From NCBI GenBank assembly GCA_008508345.1, contig QNGE01000124.1, positions 107,910 through 171,909 on the forward strand: a stretch of 64,000 bases of DNA, given 5' to 3'. The first letter of the stretch is position 1; every line of letters begins with the position of its first letter. The translations under genes were made by a program, and so were the position numbers. Below the pieces are notes generated by a model. That model did no database searches. It was not told the DNA's origin and was given only the letters and a program-made list of their open reading frames with translations. Below, piece by piece: positions 1-11,949 of the stretch. The stretch comes from Paragonimus westermani. Lineage: Eukaryota > Platyhelminthes > Trematoda > Plagiorchiida > Troglotrematidae.

Positions 1-1320
1 TGGAATCCACCAAATGATTCAGGGGATCGACTGCCCCGGCAGGATTTCTCAAACAGTTCACGCTGGAATCCACCAACGCCACTGCTGAGCATAGAAATTG
101 TATTACTAATGAGTGGTGTGGCAGATTTGTGAGTTTAGATGAGACCTTTTATAAAATGGATTGATCGTTTGAGCAGAATGGTGGATCACCAGAACACATT
201 TAAAAAACTCGTGATGTGTGCCCAGTTGAATAAATAATCATAAAGCATACTTTTGGATGGTTTTCTCACGTACTCCACAGGCAACCCGAATGTTCAAGAT
301 TTGTTTGATGGGAAACTAACCACTGGAAAAGAGCATTTAGTGGCCAAGAAAAGATATGCTCGCAAGATATGAACATTTTACCCGTTCAATTGAGTATACC
401 AAATGTTTCATCCACGTGGTCCAGGCCTTCGGTACCACCCTAACCATTGGTAAGATGACACTTTGACAAAATCAGGTAGTTTTTTACATCAGCTCCGTTT
501 CCAATTCTTGAAGTTAGCTTTTTTCGGCCAATTTCCCATTTCTCTTATCTTTTTCATTCGGAATGTTCAGCACCAACGAACGTTGGTTCTATTGACTATA
601 CTGCTTGTCAAGACAGCACGGTTGTGAATGATCAACCTGCTGCACTCAGAATAACTCTTTTGAGAGGATTCAGAGAGTATAAAATTATGGGAATCACAAG
701 TAGATAGCTGGCAGCAGATACCTGCTGAAAATAGTTGTTGCCTAAATGGCGAGGCCTGAATATTCTCATAATTCGAGATGATTGTGTTTTCGTTTTTACA
801 CGTGAATCATATGGACGTAATCGTTTGTGATAGCACTCTCAGCAATTCCAACCGCACAGACTTGTATGGTAAGTTAATCTAATACTGTCCAGCCGACCCG
901 GCCGAACAGATCAAGAGGTTGACGTCTATGCTCAGTGCTAGTACCATGTAAATAGGTTCAAATCGTCTAACAGCAAAGCTTATTCAGTTGGCTGCTCCAA
1001 GTCTCAGAAAACATCTCTGGAATCACCTTGAGTGAGTGATGTTCAAAAGTGTGGAATAAATGTTTTTCGGTTTGCAAATTACGTGTTTGAGACATGCTAA
1101 CGGGAAGAGGTGATTACACCGTAAACATTATCTAAATGATGCAATCGATGCGCGGTACAGCAGTCTTTGGCGATCACAGACCTGTTCCGTGTTGATAAAA
1201 TTACTCCTTTCGAATTAAAATGATGTCGGTTGTGATCTTAACATTTTGTTCAGTCACGCCCAATCCGCGGAATATGGTAACAAGCTGAGTTCATGTAAAA
1301 TCGACAATTAGAAGACTTAC

Positions 1321-1349
1321 CTATGTCCGGCAGTAATCACTTCGCGGAT
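1321..1349 (-). CDS. Candidate 29-nt microexon
   Basis: On the minus strand a textbook acceptor (T-rich run ending TTTTGTAG) is followed after 29 nt by a textbook donor (GTAAGT). One frame is open and reads IREVITAGH plus a partial codon. The length is not a multiple of three, so it would have to be spliced with phase change. Strong sites on both sides are the only evidence; short pairs like this also arise by chance in 64 kb, and no partner exon was found on the same strand nearby. Confidence 0.25.
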
Positions 1350-4300
1350 CTACAAAAGAAAAATCGTTTAAACATAGAAGGTTGTCTGGTCGACAGCAAG
1401 AGGAGCACAATTTCTATGTCCAGTCCAAGTCAATTAGCGGCTACCAACTTCATGGGTGACAGAGTGGACAAAAGACGATAGCTTCTGTGATTTTCAACAA
1501 ACAACCTTGGTCTGCTTCGATCATACACCACAGACTGGGTAGATAAAACGGGGTGAGTCTCTGAGGGGGATTGAGTTGAAAAACGATTGAGAACGTGCAA
1601 GCCTTTGGCAGTCTACGAATTAGCCATAACTGATGGTGTTCCCAAATGCGTTTAGACGAATTCCTTGTCGTGCAACTTATCCAACAAATTCCGCAGGGAC
1701 AAAGGAAGAGGCGTACATAGTAAGAGACTGCATGAAAAAGTTTACCTTATAATGAGGCAGTAAACTTGGTTTGAAATTACACCGGACACATGAGTCCGCT
1801 GCAAAATAGGTATTCGTTAGAGCTACACTAAGTTCGATGATAGTATCTTTGAATATACTACTAGCAGGCGATGAAATACTGACTCTTGTCCGTGGTGTGT
1901 GGTTTACTTAAGCTTGTATCACAGCATACACCTGTAAGTGAATTGTTCTGGAAGGTCGTTTCAATTAACAATTTAAATACGAACTACTTTTCTTACCTTA
2001 AAGTATCACTAAAACAGATTTCCTTAGATTTGTCGCTTCTGGAACTTACACAATTATCCTACTCCTTCCCACACGATTTATCCAGGGGTGTTTTGCCAAA
2101 ACGAAGAATCTCCCGTGGTTCATACCGAACCGGTCACGCAATTCTGATCACCTTCTTGGTAGGCAACCCTACTTTGTACAATTAAATCGTGCCTGCTACG
2201 TAACCGGACCTCAAATACTAACTTTCTCCACACCTTTTTTGCCCAATAGTATATGAACCAAGTTTTGAGTTTATTGTTCAAACCACTTGGGTGAGAGAGA
2301 GGCAAGATAATATCAGACAGAATTCAAACAGTGGACTGAGTGGCATACATTCAGAAAATAATGAGTCCAATGAATTATATATGATGTGCCTTACACTGTA
2401 AATCCCCTAATATTCCGTGGAGTTGCACTTGTGGCCAAGTGCCATAAATTTTTGATGTGAGAGTAGATACAAATGGGGACCATGGAATTATCGGGATTAG
2501 TTGGATTCGACAATTTTATGAGTGCGATTGATTGACAACGTTACAGCAACAATGTCGTTACAAGATTCAATAGAGGTGGATTCCCACGTGGTGTGAAATT
2601 GAAAACTATGACTAATGACAGGGCTACCTTAAAAAGGCCAGTTTGGTCCAGGAGTCTTTGCACTAGACAGGAAAGAGTGAAGATGACATAACTTTGGAAG
2701 TTTGTCTATTTGTTTGTGAGGCTGTTTCAGGAACTCACAGAAACTTACCAAAATGCGGGTAGATTTTCTATTAGGTATCTCGTGAACCTGGTGTTCTTAC
2801 TCAACAACACGATCTTGCTGTTCACGTCGCTGTAATCCCCATTGATATGGATATCGCTGGTTCCAACCGACCGTTTTGTTACATCCCTGGTCTGCGTGCA
2901 CCTTAAAAACCTTCCGTGGTTTTAATAACCATGGCATTCAGTATCAATGTTTCCGCGTTCTACATCCAATTTTTCGAGGAGGCTGCAACAATTAACCCTA
3001 TGCGGAGAACAATTGCAAGGAAGCTGTTTCTTTTCTTTGCTTATTTGTTACATCATGGATGGGGCACATTATATTTAACATCCAGGTTATTCAGAACGCA
3101 TGCAAAATGTTCAGTACAATTTTCCAGCCAATCAAAATGCAGATTCTTGTATGCACATGTTTATTCGGGGGTCTGACGCACTGGTTGTGTCACTTTGTCT
3201 GTTCTGTTTTACTTATTCCTAAGTTCAGCTATAATAGACAGCTATTGTTCACTTTCAGTATTCTGGTTTCTGACCATTACAGTGTGTTGAGAACAAAGGA
3301 TGTCCGGTAAACCAGTTATTTCTATCAGTTCTCTTCAGACCACTGACGCTGATGAGAAAGTTATTAGCGTTACCTATTCATTTGATGATGTAGACAACGA
3401 AACTTTGTGAAGAGTACTGCTCAATGTTGCTCTGGTTTGAGCATGGTCAGTGCACAGCAATGAAGATTATGTCGTAATTGGGCGAAACATTTCGGCGATA
3501 TTTTCTCGGACGTTGACAATCAGTGGAAGTTGAAACGTCGGAATTAACCGCCATGTCCAAATGTTTGGAGTGGGCGATCGAAAGATGATTGCCATCACCG
3601 TTATAACCATAGGCAGGCAAACTGATTTTATTTGATTAATTTACACTTATAAACAGGACTGACAACAAGGGGAACATTGTCAACACACAGCGACCTATTA
3701 GGCCACTACACTACTCAGATTGTCAAGCACGATCTCGAATTTACAGATCATCTAGAACACTTGTTGCAGTTTGGAGGTAGATCATCTCTCACAGCCGTGA
3801 ACTGCGAACACTGTTCATTACTGAGTATTCCACATGTTGTTTCATGCCTCTTCCGCAGTGTTATCAACTGGTTATCGATCACCCTGCTTGGTTATTTAGA
3901 CAGCTAGTCTGTTGTTCTCAAGTACAAAGGTCTTAAGTTCAATCACTTAATGGTATACATGTACATTTACGTACATCAGCTTGCGCCTATGGTGACTAAC
4001 TGACCAACTTGTACGTCATACTGAACATGGTACCATTGCGCTTCGTTACAGAAGACAATCTATTTAACAGATTATAGCTTACTTAGGACGTTCTGAAATC
4101 AGCCTTACTAATCTTCTCATCAGTTTACAAATACATCGGCCTGCCAGTGTATTACCAACAGTAGTTCCAGCTGCATCGCATGTTATACGATCACAACATT
4201 GTGGATACCGTGACTAATTTCATACAGATAGCACTGTAATACTGAGCCACTTTGACGTTTGTGACGTGACAAACAAAATTATAGGGACAACCAATAGTCA

Positions 4301-4439
4301 GACAGGAAGATTTTCGGACATGGAATGTGATCTCTCTCGGGATAGCTTCATATATCATTGCTGGGGCCGTATACTGATCATCCGTAAGGCGGCAAGTGTA
4401 AGTAAACACAGGAATTCTCAAGGAGCTCTTCCTAATCAC

Positions 4440-4870
4440 TTAAGTTTGAACTAAGCAAAATTTAAAAGTACTAAGTATTATTAGCAAAAAACCACCTGCT
4501 TATCTGCCTATCTTTCTATCCCCTTATTTAATAACTAGCTTTCTAAATTACCATATATTTAGTCAATCAAATCGTTACTTACGTACATTCTTAGTCACCC
4601 ACTTTCTTCGTTTCTTAATTAAATAAGTGCATATAGATTTATATGAAAAACAACCAAATTCGCACTCATACATATATACTTCTACTAAGTCGAAAACTTA
4701 CTTACCAAGCCGTTTATTGTTTATAAAACTACACAATCACTTGCTTGATTGCTTAGCCACCCTCTCACTTGCTAAATTAGTAAGTTACATATCTGTTTCA
4801 TTACTGAATTACTCTGCTAAACATTTACTTAAGTTTTAACTCATTTTCTTAACTTAATACATGTTCAAAT
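4440..4870. repeat. Decayed simple-sequence tract (ACTT/TTAC and TGCC-like)
   Basis: This A+T-rich tract is full of imperfect CTTAC, TTACTTA, TATCTGCC and CTTGCTTG words without an intact array, which is the look of an old tetranucleotide microsatellite. A similar but shorter tract lies at about 5,875-6,010. It encodes nothing convincing, although a 70-codon reading frame crosses it by chance. Confidence 0.4.
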
Positions 4871-5409
4871 CTTTACTGTACAAAAGGTGTATTGTTGTTT
4901 CGAACATTAGTAACTTTCAGTTTGTCTTTGTTTTACGAAGTTACATCGGACAACATTTCAGATGTATATTTTACTAGACGTCAGGTTAGTACACAGCAAA
5001 ATGCGTTGGCCTATATCTTCATTCTTCCAGGTTTTCTCCAACTGTATACAAACACTATTCGGTTACGATACCATTTTACATAACCTGACAGACAGACCAT
5101 GAGATGATGAGAACGAATTTGATAACCAATGGATAACCTGGAAAAAATCATTGGAACATATAAGGTGAACAGAAGCATTCGACTCATGCCGGCAAGTCCT
5201 GTTTTTGTTATTCATTGATGACCATTTGGCCAAAGATATCTTGTGCAAATCAACGTTTGTCCCAGCTGGAACGTATGCGGTTGTGCCAGTGCGTATAGTT
5301 CAAACTACTAGAGAATCAGTTCTCCACAGTCCAGAAGACAGTTCGGCAAACTCTTCTGCACCTCCTGTTGTGTGCTAGGTCACTTGCGACTGCACTGACG
5401 TTCACACAG

Positions 5410-5434
5410 GAAGAATACGACAGCAGTTATCACA
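5410..5434 (+). CDS. Candidate 25-nt microexon
   Basis: An acceptor ending TTCACACAG precedes 25 nt that read EEYDSSYH plus one base in an open frame, followed directly by a GTGAGT donor. The peptide has a protein-like composition. No neighbouring exon was identified on the plus strand, so the call rests on splice signals alone and could be a chance pair. Confidence 0.22.
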
Positions 5435-5610
5435 GTGAGTGGCCGAACACACTACGAAATGGCTGAAACAACTATCGATGCACTAGGCTCAAAATGGTGG
5501 ACTGGCTGCCCAAAGTCCAACGTCATCCACTGTTAAGTACCTCATAAAAGGTCACCAAACGACATCCGAAGTTATTGGCTTTTTGTGAGGCGATACTTTT
5601 TCGAACTTAC

Positions 5611-5775
5611 CAGCCAACAGTGTAAGCAAAAATTGGTTGAGGCAACTCGATCTTGATCATGCAATAGTTGGTGTATTTCTAGACCTGTGTAGCAATTGTT
5701 TGCCTTATTTCTACGGTGTATGAAACCTGCTTCTTTTTCAGTTGGGATCGATGAGAGCAAAAGAAATGTTAACAT
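5611..5775 (-). CDS. Candidate first coding exon, unknown protein
   Basis: An ATG at 5,775 (minus) opens 55 codons that end exactly at a GTAAGT donor. The first residues, MLTFLLLSSIPTE, form a short hydrophobic stretch that might act as a weak signal sequence, followed by a polar region with two C-terminal cysteines and a tryptophan. The frame continues 12 codons past the donor before a stop, so an unspliced small ORF cannot be excluded. No domain is recognised and no upstream promoter was seen. Confidence 0.25.
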
Positions 5776-8013
5776 GTCAGAAAGCGTGTAATCGTCCTGC
5801 TCTGGTTAATGTGTAGATTTAATCGACCAATTAATCAATTATGCAAGTGCTTACATCATTAACCAGGACACCACTTGTCTCATTCCTTATTTACGTACAT
5901 AATTAAATGACTGATTACTGGGAATTTATTAACTTAGCTAGTTGTTTGCCTGCTGACGTTGCTATTTTTCTAATTCCTTGACTACATACCTACATAAGTA
6001 TAGTTATGGCTTAATTTAAACAAAAGTTTGCACAACCTTAGTAAGAACAAAGCTAGCACTAAAACCGAGCAATAAAGGTATACAAAGAAAGAATGAAATT
6101 TCAAACATGCTGGCCGTCAACTCCAGGAAGCTGAGTGATCAACAAAACTAAACTATTGTCAAGAAATTTTGCAAATGTGGCAAATGTGTTCAATTCCATT
6201 GGCATAAACGGAGAGCTTTTCGTGAGACATTCTAACATTAAGAAGGAATACTCATTTGGTCTTGAAGAATCAAAGGCTTTCTAGAGCACGCGGTTGTTGG
6301 CACGGTCGAGGCTCATGCATCTGGACCAGCAAAGGTCGTTTCCTAGTGAGACAGCGTGTAGAAAAGTAGTAATGGTCAACGGTAATTTCCTTGTATAAAT
6401 ATCTCATGGAACTTGAAGAAGTCTAAAATGGTCGTTGGATAAAAACCCGTTCTAGCCATAGAGTAGAATGACATGAAGAATAATATGATTCCTAGAAAGG
6501 TAATGATCACAGGAGGGTGATGACTTCAGTCAATGTGACGTCAAATGTAACGTGGGGGCGACTGAATAACACCATTGTGAGAGTCGGTTGTGTACTTTCC
6601 AATATTGTCGGTCCAGGCAGCCTGGCTTTGTTAGTCATCCAATATACTGATGTACAGTAAAACAGCCTTGTCACCATGAATTGCGAGTGCGTCGGGCTAG
6701 ATAAGCAAGACTGCTATTGATACCCGTAGCTCACTCGAGGCTGTATAACACGGTCTGCTCGCCAGGTCCTTGGTCAAAAGTTCGGGTCAAGTACAGCGCA
6801 CGTCGTGTGTGATCCAACACGGTGCAAGGATGGTAGCAATGCTTCCTAGTTAAATGCAGTCGCCACAACGTACAGTTAAGTGGTCAGCTCGACCATCTCG
6901 ATATTTCCGGACCTGAAACTGTAAAAGGCAGAAATGAACGTGGACAGTACTCATGAAAGTACTATGGAAAATGCAAGTTGGATAAGGCAGCCTATGAACG
7001 CAATGCTGAGAATGCGACAATTCATGAAGGCGCTAATCGCACGGAAATGGGTTATGGTCAGAGACTACTCTCTCTGTCGGTGATTTGTGCGAAATGAGGA
7101 TGGTTTCAGGTAAACTCAGAATATTCAGGCCCATGCAGCAGGCTGGGATTTGTATATAAGGGATTGACGCGTACTTGTGAAACTCGGAGCCATAACCAAC
7201 TAATCTGACAATCTGTACGGTCTTTTGCTGCCAGTGTATTGTAGTGGACCCTGTTCAGGACTAGCGAGTACTTCATCTCCGGAAAAAAAGGTAACACTCT
7301 CTGTTTCTTGTGCTCTACGTCCTAACAAATGCAGTTAATTCGTTTTATGAGCCTGACAATAGCGCAAAAGCATGGAAATATCCTTGTGTGAAAAAACCAA
7401 AGTTTGACCGAAAACGTGAGTGATACCTATAGCCTAACCCGCGGCATTTGGTGGAGAACTGTTGGACGTTTTTTGTAGGCTCAAAATACCCATATATTCA
7501 CTCAGATTGAAACAAGATGACGTACATATTTTTTGATAAACTTGTCATCAGTTCATTACACTTTCAGTGGTTACATAATAATTGTCGAAAACTTGTTCTT
7601 CAATATTTTTTACTCCGAATGTCTAAGTTACTGTTCCAAGTTTATTACGCAATCACAGTGTGTCATTGGTGTATAAAGAGCCGAATCCTTGTTTCGGCTT
7701 CCTCAGCGGACTTGCCATGATCAGTGTGTTCATCGCTTTGCTTCAGGAATTTACTGGATATTATCGTTACCCAGAGCATTTCTGGAAACATCTGTGTGCA
7801 AGCCGTATTCGTTCAGATACAATCTCAATGGGAATTCATGCTTCAAGCCACACAGATACGCCCTGTGTACAAGCGTTTGGGATCCAACGGTTGATGAATC
7901 TACTAAAAAATGTTTTGGATGGTATTATGTTCAGTCATTGCGGACAAACAAACCCCGAATAGACAGTCCGGTTAACCGAAAGTCTGATAGGCGTGAAACC
8001 CCAATACAATTTT

Positions 8014-9245
8014 ACTGATAATGCAGAAAAGTATGCCCATAAGTTTTCAAGTGTCGATTTTGATGCCACATTGCTTGAAATTTTATCACTAGGACCCAAA
8101 TTTTCTTGCTCACGTCACAGAGGTGATCGAACACCACTGAGGTTCAATCTGAGAATTCGTTAAATCAAATCATTCTAACTGTCGCTGCCGATCTAGGGAG
8201 ATTGGAATCCGACCAACTCAACTGTAGTTATCACTATAATCATTCCTTTTTGGTACACAAATGTTCACTCACTACAAAAAAACTTGGAGGCTCTAAAACA
8301 GTTACGCCCAGGTGAGAACCTAGTAACCAGTCGATCAGATAAAGGTTCTGAAATAATGATTCCAGACGAGACTGACCGTATCTCTAAAATATCACACATC
8401 TTACCCTACGAATCGACATTCAGTCAGCCGGATAAGGGAGAGGATATGACACACGCGATCGGGGGAGAGATGATTAACAGTTAAAAGCGTCTCAAACAGG
8501 CGTACTTCATTGCAAAAGCTACGTTCGACCGAATCAAGTCCAAAGGTTCCGTTACATCTCGACTTTATGGACTACCGAAAATTTCCAAGTCTAACCAACC
8601 ATTCAAGCAGATGCTTGGCACGTGTAATACTCCCTCTTTAAGAGTCTCCCGTTGGATCATGGAAATTCTGGAGTCCATAAGTCAACGTCTGTGTCAGCAC
8701 AGTCTGTGTGATACTTTTGGATTCGTGGAGGCCATAAAAAGCTGTATTTTGATACCAGGTACAAGTGCTTACCTGATGTCACCTCAATGTTTACGAACAT
8801 ATGGAAACCACTGATTAGTTGTGTTGTTATATTGATAATTCTGAGATAAGCCTACCGATTTCAACTTCGTCCCTGAAGATGTCTTTTCTTCGTTGCAAGT
8901 TCAACGTGCAATTTACGTTTAATCGATCGCTATATCGACAAATCTATGGCATGGCTATGGGATCCTCTCTCGACCCTTTGTTAGTCTGAACACGGCCAAA
9001 TGAAAAGTTCGACCGATAGGGTATGCTTCTAGCGCCGGTACGTGGATTTCACATTAGCGATAACAGATGGCTTGAACGAGATTGATAATATTCCCTGCAT
9101 TTTTAACACAGCTCATCGCTCTACCCAGTTCATGACAGAAATAGAAACGAACAGCACGTTTCATTTCCGCTATGTGAATTTAATCGACCGTAAAAACGGC
9201 TCGGTGAAACGACCTATCTGCAGGAAGACCGACATGGACAGGATA
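8014..9245 (+). pseudogene. PLE reverse transcriptase remnant
   Basis: The recognisable PLE RT blocks, in order, are: ALKQLRPGENLVTSRSDKGS near 8,288 (the LR..DIVITRPDKGS-type entry motif); SRLYGLPKISKSNQPF near 8,555; the motif-A block PDVTSMFTNIW near 8,772, keeping its aspartate; the block FNRSLYRQIYGMAMGSSLDP near 8,920-8,985; and RYVDF near 9,036. RYVDF stands where a YVDD catalytic box belongs, so the second aspartate is lost. Downstream, NLIDRKNGSVKRPICRKTD corresponds to the conserved block ending in YRKPTWTGQY in intact elements. At least three frame changes separate these blocks. The element cannot make an active polymerase. Confidence 0.8.
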
Positions 9246-9389
9246 GCATACTAATTTCAACCGCTTTGTGTCTTTGAAGCAAAAAAGGAGCCCTACCAAC
9301 AGCCTCACAAATGGAGCGGAAGAAATTTGTATGGCAGATACAACTGAACAAGGGTTTGGTCTTGATTATACTGTCCTTAGACAAAACGG

Positions 9390-10064
9390 TTGTTCTTAAA
9401 GACTCATTGCTGGAAACATGGCAAAAGATCACTCTGTCTGTTGGTTGTCCGGGTGGCTGGGAAATCTATATGCGTCAGCTTATCATTCGAAGACAATCTA
9501 GAAGCACGTTTTCCAAACCGCGGACTGTATAACGCGTTACTGAGAAAATTTCCAGCAGCTACACGACGATCCTGACTCGTAAATACGCTCATGCTCTCTC
9601 CTAACGTGGAAACCAAGTTGCCTGTCCACGCCCAAACTATGATTGTCTACTCGTTCTCCAGTTGCTCTGCCGCGGGGTATGTTGGACGCACGACGATGCA
9701 GCGTGGAAAGTGCACAAAGAACCATTACCCAACACGGCTTAGAAGCGGGGTAAGAAAACCGATAACTAGCGCTACCGTAGGATATCTGGAAGGCACAGAT
9801 CCCAACATGATCCCTGATCAGTCTCTTCCTGTAGTCAGCAGAGCACCTAGACAGCAGCCAAGATCAATACAACGTCTCGACCTAGCGGCGTCTGAAGCGG
9901 TCGCCATCCGATTACGTCATCCTATGATATGTTGTCACAAGACGTTCATGCAGGCCATTGAGCTCCCTCAGTCCAATATTCACCTACCCATAAACGCATA
10001 TTCCATTCACTTTGAGTTAACTTTGACAGACCGTCCAACCCACCTTGTCGCTGGACAGAACTGA
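9390..10064 (+). pseudogene. PLE linker and GIY-YIG endonuclease remnant
   Basis: A linker frame (LEARFPNRGLYNALLRKFPA, about 9,489-9,548) matches the K-V-Y-I...FPA region that precedes the nuclease in this family. The nuclease frame then runs 9,591-10,064. It shows IVYSFSSCSAAGYVGRTTMQ (the GIY-YIG-like core, with YVGRT as the second motif) and the C-terminal block EAVAIRLRHPMICCHKTF, equivalent to EAIAIRLRNPQLCAQKNF in the better copy at 62 kb. The expected RVREH segment is degraded. Reading the two frames together requires a frameshift. Confidence 0.75.
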
Positions 10065-11374
10065 TTTGGTTGCTTTCTTGTTGTCCAGTTGTAATTACGA
10101 TTTTCTTACGGTTTATTCGACATCGAACATCTAACCTTTAGAAGTGTGATGACACGAAGATGAATTTCCCAAAAACACATGGTCATCAACCTGTTTCATT
10201 TTGAGTATTTTAAATATATATATATGTTGAAAGCCGAATAGTATTTGTGCCAATATTTCAAATCTTATCGGTTTTCGGTTACATCAAATAGTGAACAGCG
10301 AATCCCTACGGGTTTGTTGTCTTGAACAAAACAGGCGATGTGCGCTAGTCGTGATTCATCAGTTGACAGCATATGCACGAGTACGTTGACTCTGATTCGA
10401 AGGAATACTGCTCTCCAATACTACTTGAGTATCGTTAACTTAGATGGTGGGAACAGTATACACGACTGTCATATTCACACAGACCCTCAGCACCTTTCAA
10501 CCTGCTTCAGACAAAAAGACACAATGAGCGTTCAGATCAACCAGTGATGATGATGATGATTGAAATTTATGGATTTCCCTCACGTCTGTGTCACACTGTC
10601 TAATTACTATCGGGGTTGTTCTCAGTTGCTGTGACCATGTGTCTCTTTTTCCTCTTTCAGTTGAAATGCTCCACTGATTGACAGCTTCATGAAAAAGCTC
10701 CACGGACGGGACAACAATGTGCGCATTCATGTGAATCCACGTGTGGTGAGAAATATGGTGAGTATGTGAGAAATGGAAACGGGGTTTAATTAGTTGCGCT
10801 GCTATCAGCTGTAATAGACGTGTGTAGTTGGACGTCTGGGAGAACACTTTTCGTACACCTGCTGCCAGTAGTATAGCGGTTAAATTGTTTATATTCAGTC
10901 ATTCATCTTATCTATTCGTTTGATCTCTGTATGACTACTGCTGCTGTTTTGGTGAGACTGTTTACTCTCCAGTTGATTTCACGCACGATCTAAACAACTT
11001 GTTTGTTAAAGTTGGTGTTTCCACGTCGAATCACATTCGAGGTGCTTTACGCTTATCCGGTTTTCATCTTGCTCTAATTTGTGCCGCGTCAACTCATTGT
11101 CTTCTGTACTATTTCTAACCTTTTAATCCTCGAAGATGCATATTTACCCTTCTTTCACACTATATGACGTGAATCCTTCTTCCTATCACATCGATCCGTC
11201 GTGCGCTTTTGGGACATGTTCTTATCGACTAAGTCTTGCCGACTTAGTTCAGATTCATGCTGTAGGAGCACTGCCTGTTAATGACCACCTGTCCTGTTCC
11301 AGTGCTACACAGCGTATGATAACTACTAGGTGTTTTTATTAGTCTAATATTCAGTATGGTTGACAAAGGGCCAG
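10065..11374. other. Stretch without a recognised gene
   Basis: It contains a short (TA)n run at about 10,213-10,226 and a TGATGATGATGATGAT microsatellite at about 10,542-10,560. A 116-codon minus-strand reading frame (10,497-10,847) crosses the latter and so carries a serine run. That frame has no recognised domain and I do not call it a gene. Confidence 0.45.
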
Positions 11375-11511
11375 TTTTCAAGTTGACCATCACTCACATT
11401 TGATCGCAGCGTTCGCATTCAGATAGACTTTCCAGCCAGCCTCTATCGGAAACCATCATTAGACTCGAGTTTCGCTCTCATTAGAGCTCGTCAGTAGTGC
11501 ATATCTTTGCC
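11375..11511 (-). mobile_element. Hammerhead-ribozyme SINE, copy A (5'-truncated)
   Basis: On the minus strand this is the 3' half of the SINE described at 48,911-49,274: ribozyme followed by the conserved 3' domain ending in GTGAGTGATGGTCAACTTG. The tRNA-like region and 5' domain are missing; homology stops just upstream of stem I, at the sequence that would be the end of the tRNA-like part. Such 5' truncation is typical of target-primed reverse transcription. Confidence 0.8.
11456..11500 (-). ncRNA. Hammerhead ribozyme, type I (copy A)
   Basis: The minus strand reads stem-I strand GCACTA, core CTGACGA, stem II GCTCT/AGAGC with AATG loop, GAAA, mini stem III and the cleavage-site C. The stem-I 3' strand is TAATGA instead of TAGTGC, so stem I is weakened. 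The catalytic core is intact. Confidence 0.75.
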
Positions 11512-11856
11512 ATCAGTGACGGGCCAGTTGTCCAGAGTTACGGTCAACTGAGTGCGAAATACTTACGTAAGAAGATCAAGACAAGCTAAACAAATAATAA
11601 ACGATTGTTCGCGGCACCATTGTGAAGCACACTGAGTTATGAACAGCCCCAGATTTTCCCGTCGTAGCTTGAATTTTTCTCCTGGTTGTTCAGCTTGTTA
11701 CTGAATAAAGAAGTGTGATGAGGAACTTCGAATTCAGTCGACCAGATTGAAAGATTTGTGGAAGTCTGTTTTACGACTCTAATAGATGTGTTTCTGTTTC
11801 TTGGAGTGAGTGGAATTGTGAACTCTCAGATCGGTTTACACGAGCGAATGTCAGTT

Positions 11857-11946
11857 TTGGCAAAGTAACCAGTTACATCATTCGTCCAACAGACACGTAT
11901 ATATATATATCTTCTCGACGGGAGATATGAATAGTTACTTTGCCAA
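11857..11946. repeat. Fold-back with perfect 13-bp arms around (TA)n
   Basis: TTGGCAAAGTAAC at 11,857-11,869 is the exact reverse complement of 11,934-11,946. The 64-nt interior holds a (TA)n run and a second small hairpin with ATATCT/AGATAT arms. Another (TA)n run follows the right arm. It may be a cruciform-prone site or a hairpin transcript; no function can be read from the sequence. Confidence 0.5.
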
Positions 11947-11949
11947 TGT

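Larger units (their letters stand above)
1..7990. other. Long stretch without a recognisable gene
   Basis: I recognise no protein domain, RNA gene or transposon here. The short ORFs in both strands have no familiar motifs. Exon-like pieces with good splice signals are listed separately (1,321-1,349 minus; 5,410-5,434 plus; 5,611-5,775 minus). The rest is best read as intergenic or intronic sequence. Confidence 0.5.
8014..10064 (+). mobile_element. Penelope-like element copy 1, nearly full-length coding part, broken
   Basis: Pieces of one PLE polyprotein lie in the right order on the plus strand but in shifting frames. First is an N-terminal conserved block (about 8,014-8,115, with LSLGPKFSCS). 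Next is the RT (about 8,284-9,240), then the linker (about 9,390-9,575), then the GIY-YIG endonuclease (9,591-10,024). The order RT then GIY-YIG is diagnostic of endonuclease-bearing Penelope-like elements. Frameshifts and stops throughout show the copy is dead. I could not find a clear hammerhead-like tail after 10,064, unlike the other copies, so the ends are not defined. Confidence 0.85.

Noticed and set aside
3349..3372. Hammerhead candidate from CTGATGAGAAAG
   Set aside because: The boxes are too close, with no stem II, no stem III and no pairing stem I.
10497..10847. 116-codon minus-strand ORF as a gene
   Set aside because: It crosses a TGA/ATC trinucleotide repeat giving a serine run, and no domain or splice support is visible.
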